Assembly: GCF_001625305.1 (NCBI RefSeq)
Contig: NW_017804243.1
Span: 1,977,653-2,041,652, forward strand
Reading direction: 5' to 3'
Length of the DNA stretch: 64,000 nucleotides
From: Branchiostoma belcheri
Lineage: Eukaryota; Chordata; Leptocardii; Amphioxiformes; Branchiostomatidae
In this document: positions 1 through 12,400 of the stretch, one piece after another
Layout of the letters: every line of letters begins with the position of its first letter
Numbering within the stretch: position 1 is the stretch's first letter
Program-made: the position numbers and the translations under genes
The notes under the pieces: generated by a model
The model's database searches: none
What the model saw: the letters and a program-made list of their open reading frames with translations, nothing else
Told to the model about the DNA's origin: nothing

Positions 1-2082
1 TTACGAAGAAGGTTTTCTAAGGAGGTTTAAGTCAGTCTAAAAAAACTCATTGATCTACTATTATAGCCAGAAATGTATTTTTCAAAAAGTGTCAAATCAT
101 TATCGACAGAAATGTAATTTTGCAAAACAGTGTCAATTTTGCGTATCAATGTCCACCCTCTTTGCTGCTAGATTAATATTTAGTAGGCATCTATGCTTGT
201 ATTTATACCGCTATTAATGTTGTCTATTACCGCCTGATGGCCCTCACGGTTTCTGTATTGATCCCCGGGACAGATAGGCTTGTTTAGTGCCGATTACTTC
301 CGCAAAACCCGCTATCCCAGGCCCATTGTTCCCTCAGTATGATGCACGGGGAAACCTTTATGTCATATTAGGGACATGAATCACTGTCCGCAAAATATCG
401 ACCTTCTTTGTGTCTCCTTTTAATAATGATATAACCTTCCCCTTGCTGCCTAGCCCTGTAAACAACGCAAATTTTATCTGCTGACAAAATTTTAAAAAGT
501 AATTCAGCAGGGAGATGGCTAAACAAATGAGTAAAAAAATATTTACGAGTGCTATTATCATTATTAGAAGCTAGTCTTCCCCACTGGCAATGTTACAGCC
601 AACATAATACATTTATGGTGAGGCCAGTTAATGCTGAGGTCAACCCGGGGCTAGGTCGAAGAAATTTGCGGGAACAAAAAGTGTGATATAAAAGATGATA
701 AAATTGAAATAAATAGTCATAAGCACTATATGTGTACATTCTTGATATTGTGTTTTTATCGTCCACGCAAACAGCCCGACAAATAAAACAATACAATGTG
801 AAATAACTTATGTTAACGTCGCCACTGGACCTAATTATTATTATCATTATTAAATAATAAATACAGCACAAGACAAAAACATCAAATAGGTAAGGTCCGA
901 TGTACAGGAACAGAATTAAACAATTAAGGTGATGTTATCTGAATACAGTACAAATCAGTGAAGAAATCGCTTAATTTCGGATAAGTAGAACTGTGTGATA
1001 GCAAGAATTTGAGTTTGAGGCTCTGCTTTGGGAATGTGAGCTTCGGTTTTCCAGGTATATACCCCCAGTGGGCCTCCACAATCCCACGGTTTTCCCCACC
1101 GTTAATTAGCGGGCTGAGTTCCAGCCGCGAGCAGGCTCAGCAGCCCTCCCCTCCCGTTCTTCCCAGCGCCCGGTATCGACCCCATTGATCCGCCGGGTCC
1201 TTCTCACAACACGGGCGGCTTCAGGCGCACAATACGTGCACGGACTGGAACCGCAACGGCACCGAGTTGGTAGATTTGATTACGAGTGTGTAATGTGTGT
1301 GCTTAAACCTGTTCTGATGGACTCACAATGCAGTGCTCCTATGTGTCCATTAATATGCGGTAATTGTATTGTTGTAGCCTCGTCCAGGCTTCAGAAGCGG
1401 TTAAAAAGAGCAGAAATCGGCCACATATTGACAGATTACATTAGCCTCTACCAGGTTTCAGAAAAAGGGTGAACGATCGGTTTTAGACTATGCGCGAGTA
1501 GATGTTAAAGTGAAGATAACAGATAGCCTAACGTTGACAACTTAAAAGACACCGAAGAAAGAAAACGCCCTTTGTAATTACGCCTTAATTTGATTAATGA
1601 AGGGCAAAATAGGAATTGCAAGAATACGGGGCTTGCATAATTGTGCCTTCCTACCACGTGGGAAATATGGGAGGTGGTCGGTGTTGGCATGATGAACGTA
1701 GTTCCAGAACCATCCTAAAGCCTCCTCATCCTGGTATTACAGAGCCTCAAGGAAGTATCCAGAAGCTTAATGGACCTAATCTGACTGGAGGTAGATTATA
1801 AGAGTACAGGTGACACTTGGGCCGACCTTTAGTCATACCCAAAGTCTTACAGTACGGACTTTGCCGCTATCTACTCTCCTCAGCTGCCTGACAGTGAATA
1901 TACGGGGGTGGGGGGAGTTAGTGTGCTCTTCCTGAATGACGCAGTACTCTGGATTTTCTGCATTTTTCAGGGTAGGTAAAATTTTACCTTGCGTCATTTC
2001 TGTTATTTAGTGACGCACGTTTCGAAATTGAATTTTTATTGGCGTCACACACATTTGAAAACTGCTGAAGATTTAATATAGA
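1..2082. other. Gene-free left flank
   Basis: No exon of SNAP25 or another gene was recognised on either strand. If SNAP25 continues leftwards this is its next intron. Open frames here are short and dissimilar to known proteins. Confidence 0.5.
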
Positions 2083-2143
2083 ACACACACAGACACTCAC
2101 ACACACACAAGCATACACACACACACACACACATACACACAAG

Positions 2144-2188
<45 letters not shown>

Positions 2189-2376
2189 ACACACACACAC
2201 ACGCACGCACACACATACACACAAGCACACACACACACATATACACACAAGCACACACACACACACACACATACACACACATACACAATTATATATATAT
2301 ATATAAAGAGAGAGGCACACAAACACAGACACATTCACGCACACGTGCACGCGCTCACACAAAGAATAACAAACAA

Positions 2377-2417
<41 letters not shown>

Positions 2418-2462
2418 TAAACACACACAAACAAACAAACAAACAAACAAACAAACAAACAC
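2083..2462. repeat. Long imperfect (AC)n / (AAAC)n microsatellite tract
   Basis: About 380 bases of AC repeats interrupted by ATAC, AGAC and GCAC variants, a short (AT)n at 2290-2304, and (AAAC)n near 2428-2460. The long Cys/Val frames on the minus strand here are repeat artefacts. Confidence 0.95.
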
Positions 2463-2842
2463 ACAATACAGCTCGAACAGAACAGTCCAAGAGGACATCA
2501 CCAAAGTTTAAGTCCTCTACTTTACGATCCGACCATCACCATCAGATAGCAGACCGTACGTTAACGTTGTAGCCAATGACTAATCGGTACCTTAAGACAC
2601 CGGTGTCAGAGGACAGCCCTTTTAATGGATGTAATCAATGACTTTGACTCTTAAGGCTTCAGGCCAGATCGCACAACGCCTTTTCCATCGCTCCTTAATG
2701 GATTTCCGAAGTAAATGCCCTGCCCCCTGCCCTCAGTGACTGGTTGTTTTATGGAAACGTGGAGCGCTACAACATAGAAGACCATCCCCCAACCTTACAA
2801 ATGAAGAATCTGCCAAGATAAAGGCCGACGCTTATAATTATC

Positions 2843-3342
2843 AGTCCCACAACTGTTAGTAAATTTTATGGATGACATCCTCCGCAGTCTCCAAAACTAA
2901 TGCGAAAGGGCGAAAAAAAACAAGGCGGGTAAAAACCCAAGATTTTCAAATTTTCACAAGAATGGAGGTAACAAAACATGATGACACAACCCACAGTTAT
3001 TCAACTGTTTTACCTGTCCTAGTAGATGTATGTGTGTTCATCTTGAATAACTGGAACAAAATGTAGAAAATGGCTTGTCGTACCATTGTGGGTACACAAC
3101 TACTACTGGGTATTTATGTGCAATGGAACACCTTAAAATATCAACACACCATCAAACACGAGCAATTATGCCTCAAGTTTGCTGGATCTCTGACGGTCTC
3201 AGAACCGACAGAGGTTTACAAGTATTTGCCCATTTTGTCATGTTGACCACCGTCAAATGTCAATAAAATTTCCATTTTTTTTTCAAAATCAGGCGAAAAT
3301 TAATGCGCCCTGATGTCACCCATAAAATTACTTGCTGTGGCC
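2843..3342. mobile_element. PIF/Harbinger-like MITE, older copy
   Basis: The right end reads ACTTGCTGTGGCC and is followed by TTA; the left end (GTAAATTTTATGGATGACA) has lost its outermost bases. It is related to the 11537-11936 element by the inner TIR AAATTTTATGGATGAC. Confidence 0.65.
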
Positions 3343-3452
3343 TTAAAAGTTCGGCTATGAGTTGACCCTGGTGTCACGATCTCCCTGCTACAAATTGGAT
3401 TCGCTCGAGGCTTTACTGTCGGCCTTGCCCGAGAGTCAGAGAAACGCCATAC

Positions 3453-3494
3453 CTCTTCCATCAGTGACAGCATCCGACGGGTGCTCTCCAGGGA
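3453..3494 (-). CDS. SNAP25: SNAP25 second coding exon (42 bases)
   Basis: This 14-codon micro-exon encodes SLESTRRMLSLMEE, heptad-patterned sequence of the first SNARE motif. It is flanked by CCTCAG on one side and GTATGG on the other. The human counterpart reads SLESTRRMLQLVEE, so 12 of 14 residues agree. A TIR element (about 2843-3342) begins some 110 bases further downstream in the next intron. Confidence 0.88.
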
Positions 3495-6400
3495 CTGAGG
3501 AGGGAAAATGGGAAAAACACAACGATTAGCGATTCTCATGTCAGCTCACAACTAAATATATCTCCTAAGTGCAAACACGATATGAGCATGTAATCGGCAC
3601 TTGTGCGTAATTGGTATATCTAGTGTTAGCCTCTAACAGGCTTCAGAAGAGTTTAAATTGGTCAGATAGACAGATAACATGCCAGGGGAGATGGTCCGCC
3701 GTACAAATGTACTTCTCCAGCGAACCAACTCCCTTCAACATATGATCAATTTGGCCATCATAAGATTTCATGATGAAGGAAACGTACAGTATAATCGTAC
3801 ATAAAACTATACATAAAATGTTAAAATGTTATGATAATGGGAAACATGGTTAGGAGTGGGTCGGGAACAAAGTCGACTGTATTTGGCTGGTATTCGAAGA
3901 AGTCGGCTACTCTTCGTCAGAGCCAAATGTTTTTTTTAGAATTATAAAACCATTCAGGTGTTGACGGGAGTCGGCTATGGTTGTCTGGTGGTCGGGTGCA
4001 GGTTAGCAGTGGTCGGGGTGTGCTCCTGGGTCACATTTGACTCAAATTTAACTCAAATTAAAATCGATTCGTTTAGATCGAATCGATAACTCTGATCAGA
4101 CTGCTCCCGAACTTCAGCCAACCTTGTTTAGTTGGTGGTCGGGTGCAGCTTATGCAGTGTTCGTGGGTCACATTTGACTCAAATTTAACTCAAATTCGAT
4201 TCGATTCGTGTGGTATCGAATCGACAAATCTGATCAGACTGCTCCCGATCGCGAACTTCAGCCACCCTTGTTTTTAGCTGGTGGTCTGGGGAAGGGTGTG
4301 AGACTATAGATTGATGTACGTGTTTTGACTGGAAGGTTCTGTGTTAGACAGAGATTGGAATGGAGTACCAATCTCCTGCAGTGATCGATAGCTCACCCTC
4401 CAGATTTCTTTTGAACCATATAATCAGACGGGCTAACCAATACGGCCAGATTCTCAACTCAAGATGGGGCTTTCTTCGACAGCGTAATTCGTTTCTAACG
4501 GAAATCTGTATTCCGCAAACACACACACACGGGCAGTGCGCTCTAGCGTGTCTTTGTCTGGCGACAACAAAGTTGTCAGACTGGCTTAAAGGCATCCAAT
4601 CCAATTTCAAGGTTGAAAACAACAACACGAAATATTCCGGATGAGAAAATCTGCCTGTTATTGAAATTTTTGTCATTTCTGTCACATTTTTGCCAACACT
4701 TTCATCTTTGAAGCCTTTGAAAAAGCTGGAACACAAGCTACGCGAGGAGGCCCTTTATTTCATTTTTGGTACGTATTTGGTATACACCAATAAATAGTTA
4801 GAACCAGCAATACAAAACAAGCAGCCGATTTCCATCTACGACAACGCATTTTTGTCTCACAGATATCAGTATGCTATGGGAAAGGGTTCATTCAACTTGC
4901 TATATTTAAAACTTGACCATACTTGACAATAATTAAAAACTGACTGAAAATCCAGCTGCCCTAAAGTCGCTTTTGGTGCCTTTTACGTATTATGAAAGTT
5001 AACTGGTGAAAAAGTAATCTTCATTTAAGCCTCTCTCTTTCTCTTTGACTGACTGTATAAATAATTGACCCACCGTATATATAGCACAGGTTTTTGTTGG
5101 AACTCTAGTTTAATATCTGACCAAAAATTGATTTTGAATAACCAGTTTTTCCGACCCTGAAATCGCTCTGGGTGCCTCTAAAAATACAAGTATCGACCCG
5201 ATGTTGTTTGGGAGCGATGTTGACATTGATTGATCACGTTAACACAGGGGAAATCTGCATACGGAGTTGACATTGATCAGTGTGTTGTTTTACAACCAGG
5301 CTGTCGCCCCATTTGTGTGGGTTTGATGTAGCGCGGTCGGGTGAGCAACTTGGTCACGTTCAAAAAGGTCTGTAGACCGGGAACGAATTGTGAATATGTT
5401 TGAATGGTTCTAGCTTAGAGAAAACGGTGAATTGAATCTGATATATTTATGCACAAGCGTTCCCAAGTCAACAAACAATTAGCCACTTGAAATACATGTA
5501 CAGAATGAAAAATTGAATCTAAAACTATTCCATATTTCAAAGTTTTGGAAAAGTTTTCTTTACCAAATTAATTTTAATCCCAGGGGCAAAATGAAGTTTT
5601 GTAGTGAAAACAAAGTAAATGTTTTGTAGTGAAAACGTTAGTATTTGATTGACTGCATTTGTTGTCCTTGTACGTACAATAGACTTTCAACCATGTCATC
5701 AGAAATAATTATCTGGCCGTAAAGACAATGGCATCCTATATTGCGATGTTAGTGATACTCTACTCTACGTTAAATATGCCTGGCATGCTCTTCTCAAAAT
5801 GAGTTTTTAAACGTCTGCAGTGACATACAGTCAAGTCTGATGTATGAAGTTGATTTTTAGTACGACGACCTGCGAATCAAGCAATCAGACAGCAGCAGGG
5901 GAGCTGAATTAGCAATCGGCTGTCACACAATCACGGAAAACCTGCGATGTGTCAAAGCGTTCGTTTTGTCGTGGGAACTTTAATAACATAGTGTGCGGTG
6001 ACAATAGGTTATTTACTTTGTCATCACTGATACAAACAATTACGTAATAAATTACGTGATGTGCATGGATATAAGACTGGAAAATCGTAGTGGTACGTAG
6101 GTATTGGCTCAATAATTTTATGGTTAAGTATATTTCTACTTGACTTTGTGGTTACCTAGCTTAAAATTACACTCATAGATCTGAATTTACAAGGAGATAG
6201 AGACAAAGTATTCACGTGGAAGTATATAAAAATAGTTTTAAGTTCATGGTCGGGGGGTTAGTTGCAACATGTAAAAATGAATAGAAAGAGTGTTCAGATA
6301 GTACAAGTGAACAATGGTGACAAGAGGAACAAATGACTATTCAAGGAGCTGCTACGAAATACGTTCTAAGTTTTGTTTTGTTTGACTATTTTGGGGAAGT

Positions 6401-9400
6401 TTTATGGAAGCAGTGGAAGACAAAGTGCCCCACTTTTCTTCTGGAATGAGTGGGTGTGGAAACTTTTAGAAATGGTGGTGAATTCTGGTGGCTTCCTGAA
6501 ATATCTACTATAAATACATGTATACGTTTGTAGCAACGTTGCGCGTAGGCTGGAAAAGCTAATCACAAGACTTTTTGTAATCAGTGGCTCTACCTCCAAC
6601 ATCGTAAAATATCACGGCTGTTGCCACCTCCCCATTACCGAGACCGCAAGGCTAACAACAAACGCAAGGCAATTAGTGGAAGTTCACCGCTAAAATGCCT
6701 GAAGTTCAAGGCAGGACCCACTGTGATTGAATCAGCGCCCTGAAACTCTATTAATTTGGTCTTCTCTTTTTGACAGAGGCTTTTCCATGTCGTCGACAGA
6801 CTGCCGAATTAATTGCGCGCATTTTCACATCGCGGTGAGGGGAGGGTCGCCGTTACTTCGGTCGCCTCCAGCCGGTAAAACGTGAACGGAATCGCCGATG
6901 ATGCTGGGGAGAACGTACCTGAATTTGGCACGAGGATGGATGGTGATTTTTAGGCAGCGCCATGGGGCGGGGATTTTGCGCTGTGTGTTTTATAGATGAG
7001 GTGAGGGGCCCTCTGTACACTGCTCATCAACGCACAGACACGTCTCTTGATAGAATTTGCAATTGCGGGCGTCGCTGGGTCACTGACAAATGAATTTAGA
7101 ACCAGCAGAGAAGACTATTCTCTAAGGCAACTTAGTTCTCTCCATGGGGTTCATCGTCTATTGCTCTGCACTGCATGAAAATCCATATTCAAGAATACAT
7201 TAAAGAACACGTAAAGGTCCGTTTCTTCAGTACACTGAAACAGCGGGACATTTAACCATTATTTAAGCTATGCTTGAACATCGAATTTTGGGCAATCCTT
7301 TTTTGCTGGAAACCAGGGAGCATGAGACCTGAAGATTTCAGTAAAGACTGAGACAGAGATTCTTCTTTGTGTTGTATTTTAAAAAAAGCTTATAAGTCAT
7401 AAAGATTTATAAAGGATTTATATATATGCATGTATGCGCAGAATATTGCCGATAGGATACTCTGGTTGGAATGCATCTAAATTGAGGCTGGCAGGGTGTC
7501 GGCTTGAGACAAGGTCGTGGCATGTAAGATTTCTTCCCACGGCTTCTGGAATCTAATAGATCCCTGGGGCCTCAGGTAACGCCCCCGCAAGCTGGTGCTG
7601 TCTTATATCCAGAATCCAAGTGTATTCAGATCTGATCCAAATATTGATTGGAAAAACGCTCAATTACAAAAAAAATGCAATTCATGAAGGAGACCTTGAG
7701 TTCTACTGTTTATAATGCAACTCCGTAAGTTTTATTCTTTGTCAGAGGTAAATGACTACTTGAACTTTTGTCAGTGTTGTTTGTTGTAGATCACTCGTTA
7801 AAGGCATTTTTCCTGTAGTCTCGTATCGTTGCAGAACCACCAGAACTTCAGAACCAAGGTCAGAGGAAAGTGATGTTGGTGGTAGCTTACGGTAGAAGCG
7901 GACACTCGTTAAAGGCATTTTCCTGTAGTCTCGCATCGTTGCAGAACCACCAGAACTTCAGCACTAAGGTCAAAGGAAATGTGGTTTACCAGTTATATAT
8001 GCGATACAAAGAAACTGCTCTTTTGTAATTATGGATCACAGACAAACAGGCAGCTTTAGTCAGATAGATGAGAGATCATATCAGTTGATGAGTTTGCTCG
8101 TATTTTCCGCACGTTTTTTCCCTATTCGGTATTGGCGTCTTGCAGAATAATCGATTAGATCTAGGTCAAAACGTTTCATCATAATGTGTAACTCCGGGAA
8201 CTGCAACCCCCCGCTGTTTGGAGTACATTTGCGTGTCCCACTTTCACACGGCTTACAACAAAGTGTTTGTCGCGACGGTCTAGTTAAACACTATAAGGAG
8301 ATTATCCACGAAAGCAAATGGGATTCTTGCCTAGAATAGAATTCCAGCCTTTTCTTCACAGAAATCACCTGCACATCGTTTCCATTTTGCTTTTCGTGGA
8401 TTTACAGCCTTTTGGTACTCCGTAAGTAGTATTAGTATTGTACGTTAGCAGGTATAGCTCATGATCTTTTTTTGCTGTATTGGTATGTAGTTTGGCATGT
8501 GTTGTCTGCTACTATGCGTGAAATTTTGATTTTTTTAAAACCGTAGCAGTTTTTATAGGTCATACAATATTATTTAAGAAACACCCCTATCTTGATGGAC
8601 GTCTTCTTTTTTAATCAATTTCCTGAAACAAATGATATACATGCAAATGTATTTTAACGCTGTACGTTATTATTTCCTTTTGTGTGCATGATGTACGCTT
8701 CCTTCAAATTCAATTTGTACCCGATACGAAGCACACACGAGCACCTCATCTGGTTGTGTTAACTTACTTCCGCCCGACGAAATTATTGTCCAGAGATTTT
8801 TATCACCTCATTGGATCAATCATGTGTACAGCTGTACGTCATGTGTAGCCTCCACCAGGCTTTCCTACGGGGTACGGATCGTAGAATTGGAAATAATTGG
8901 CCAGGAGAGTCAGTCTGCGGGAGGGTTAACTGCAATTGAACTCTACGGAGGCCAAACTTCCCTGGACAATTATTTTCCGAAATTTGGTTAAATTTTACAG
9001 GTTTTAAACTTTTAAATTTGAGTTGTTGCAGTCTTGTGGAGACTACGTACATACGCCATGTGGATCCCAATCAGTAAATAATGGCAAAGGTTTTCAAAAT
9101 TATCACAAAAAAATACTACGTCTAGTATTTACTAGATCTACTCGCTACCTACTTCGATGTAATCTAACCCAACACCTAGCTAGAGACCATGTCTAGCGTA
9201 ATAACAGACGTAAAACAATCAAAACATCAAAAACAACATGATTACAACATAACTAGGGAAACACTGCGTACACTTTCTGAGATGAAAATTAGCCATCTCT
9301 CTCGGGATGTGTTTTAACATATTTCGATTTGATTTGGAGGGTCCTGTGGGGTATCACGAGCAAGTCCTCCTGGATAACAGATCAGCGTTTTGTTGTGGAA

Positions 9401-12400
9401 AGTTGAACGGGAGGAAACTCAAGAAAACCCCAATGTGAACCACCTTCCAACGGCTTTACTCGCTATTGAGTGCCCCATTTCTGGTCCCACCCCCCTCTCT
9501 ATCAGTATCACACCGGCAGAACAACCAATCTATATTCAAGGTCCTGATATTCCGGTCACGGAGAGGATCCATTTTTATCCCGTCTATCATGGGTGACATA
9601 TACCGTTGTTCTTTAAAGACATCCAATGCAATTTTTTAGGGCGGCAAAAAAAATCTGGATGAGGAAATATGTCTGACATTTACTGCCATTTCTTAGTATA
9701 TTTCTGTCAGCATTTCATACTTGAGCGTTTGAAATAGTCCCAACAAGTTACGTGAGGAGTCCCTTTATTTTGGGTACCACCAATAAATAGCTAGAAACCC
9801 GCCTACGGAACAAAACAAGCAACAATTTTCCGTCAGCAACATCACATTTAGCCTCACAAATATCAGAATGCCGTGGGATAGAATTAATTAAACGTGTAAC
9901 ATCTTTACAAAAATACCATAAAATTGACTTTAAAAATCCTGTTTTTACTGTCTTAAAATCGCTTTTTGTGACTTTAATACACGATTCCTTATAAATTATA
10001 TCCAGGGTTGATGACATCGTACCCACATCTGCCATAAGATTAGTAAATAGTACGGGAGAACGGCATGCATATACACTTCTCGGATCTTGAACCATGCCTT
10101 AAAGCGTCCGTCCAAAAAAAGAGCCTTAAGTTTTATTCATTTTTTAAGGTGTGCTTAAGACATAATTACATGCAGTGATATTTGTCTGAAAGCCCCACTC
10201 CTAACGTGACGTTTAATTTCAACCGTGCACGTTACACGGAGACGTCTGTAATTTGGCACCGCTGGCGATGATGTTATAACGTAATACCTCCCCGTTCCTC
10301 GCAACGCGTGAATACTGATCTGACACACTTCCGAATAGCGTTATAAATTAATGATGAGGGTCACAGGAGCGCTGCATTTCCCTGAGCTGTTTTGTAGAGC
10401 GGGGAAGGGGCCGTCTGAAGGGGGTTGCAGGATGGGGATAACATTGTATCCAGTTGCTCTTTGCCGGGATAGGTTAGGGTTTGGATCAGGCACGGTTCTG
10501 GATAGTCTCCACGTTTTCAAGAACGTAGATTTGCATCAGGTACGGTTCTGGATAAGGGTGGACTATCCAGAACCAAGAGAGGTTGCAGAATGGGGTGCAT
10601 ATTGTATCCAGAACCGTGCTTATCTAGTTCTATGCCGGGATAGGTTAGGGTTAGGATCAGGCAAAATTCTGGATAGTCTCCGCGTATGCCGTACATAGTT
10701 TTGCATCAAGTACGGTTCTGGATAAGATGGCCTATCCAGAACCGTGCCTGAGCTTGATTCTGGATAAAGCACGATTCTGGATACAACAGGGGGCACGCTT
10801 ATGACACTCTAGGGCGGGCAATTTTTTTTCATTAATTAGTAAAAGACAAATGAAAATGGGGCGACTTCTAATTATTTCCCTTGCGGGAGCCAATTTAAAT
10901 CTGTCGACTGCAAAATTACATTCAATCGCATTTTGCTTGCGACACACCAGAAAACAAAGGCTGTTATAAAAAGTCTTTGTTCGGGATTCTGTATCTGACG
11001 GAAAATATATCACTGTACTACTGCGGTGTAATTAAGCACGGGTGCTAATGTAATGGCGACCTTTGGACAGTAAGCAACCATCGACGCACATCCATCACAA
11101 CCAACAAATGGGGAAAGGTCATCCGATGCCTCTGTGCCCGGGGACGGCACGGCGTCATTCTGTGTCTCTTATTGATTGGGAGGGAATTCGATTATTCTGG
11201 AACTTCAATGGCATCCAATGAGGTGCGAATGTGTGTGTGTGTGTGTGTGTGGACGTGATGCATGGGCGTTGTCAAGTGTAGGAGAGGGAGAGAGAATTGC
11301 AGCTGCGTCATCGTTGATAAAGGGAGGTGCAGGATCGGAGGTGGAGCCCGGGTGCCGTCCGATCGGACCACCGATAGACGGCCTGGGTGCCATCCGATTT
11401 GGACCGCGGCTCCTTGCATTTGCTCGCCCGAACAAAAAATATAAAGCGGAAAGTATCCAGGCGATTTTTTTCGGCAAGGAGCCCCGTGTTACAAGTCGGA
11501 TAGCACCCAGCAGGCTATCGGTGGTGTGACTGTTTCGGCCACACCAAGTAAATTTTATGGATGACGTCCGCGCGCGCATTGATTTTGGCCTGTTCCTTGA
11601 AAAAAAAACAAGAAATTCCGCTTCCTGTAACTATGACCAAAGAGTCACGACAGTGCCGCAAATCGTCAGATTGACGTGAAACCCGTAACGGGACACAGGA
11701 CAGGATGACAACTGCTGTTCCACCTGATTTATTGCTGTTTTGATGATGAATAAAAGACTTCTTGCTTGTTACACTGTGTCACCTCATTCAATATGTGTCC
11801 TAACATTTGTCATCTCTTAGTATTTTCTAATCTAGGCATCTTGTTTTTTAGGGCCCTTCTTGTTTTTTTTTCGCCCTTTCGCATTAGATTTAGGGTCTCC
11901 AAAGGACGTCATCCATAAAATTTACTTGGTGTGGCCTTACAAAGATGGCCTCTTCGATGAGTGTAGCGTTTTTAGTTTTGTAGAACGATTTGACACGTCA
12001 GTAGAAGAGCAAAAACTTCGCATATATGCCAGAGGAGTATGTCGTAGACCTCAGCTGCTATATGTGGCTGTTAGTACGCTTATGATCGGACTGAATCAGA
12101 TCGTAGATAGAAGGATTGATAAATTGGTTGATTCATCGGTGTGACAAATAAGGAAATCACATGTACATTGTCCGTTATGGATGGATGAGTTTTGTTTTGA
12201 AGAGATCTACATGTAGACCCCAGTGGTTTGTCACGACGGTCCGAAAAAGTCCTTAGTTAGATCCCATTGCATGTGATTGTTCTTGGAGATTATCTTGAAA
12301 GAAATATAAGGATTAGGAATAAACACTACCGGGTAACTTTCATACAAGACAGAGATTCTACACCTTGTAAAGTTCAGAAAGACTGCGAATTTTATGTTAC

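Noticed and set aside
1984..2464. Cys/Val-rich frames of 60-139 codons on the minus strand
   Set aside because: They are translations of an AC/GT microsatellite.
10466..10656. Telomere-like GGTTAGGGTT stretches
   Set aside because: There are only one or two TTAGGG-like units, embedded in an unrelated tandem repeat.
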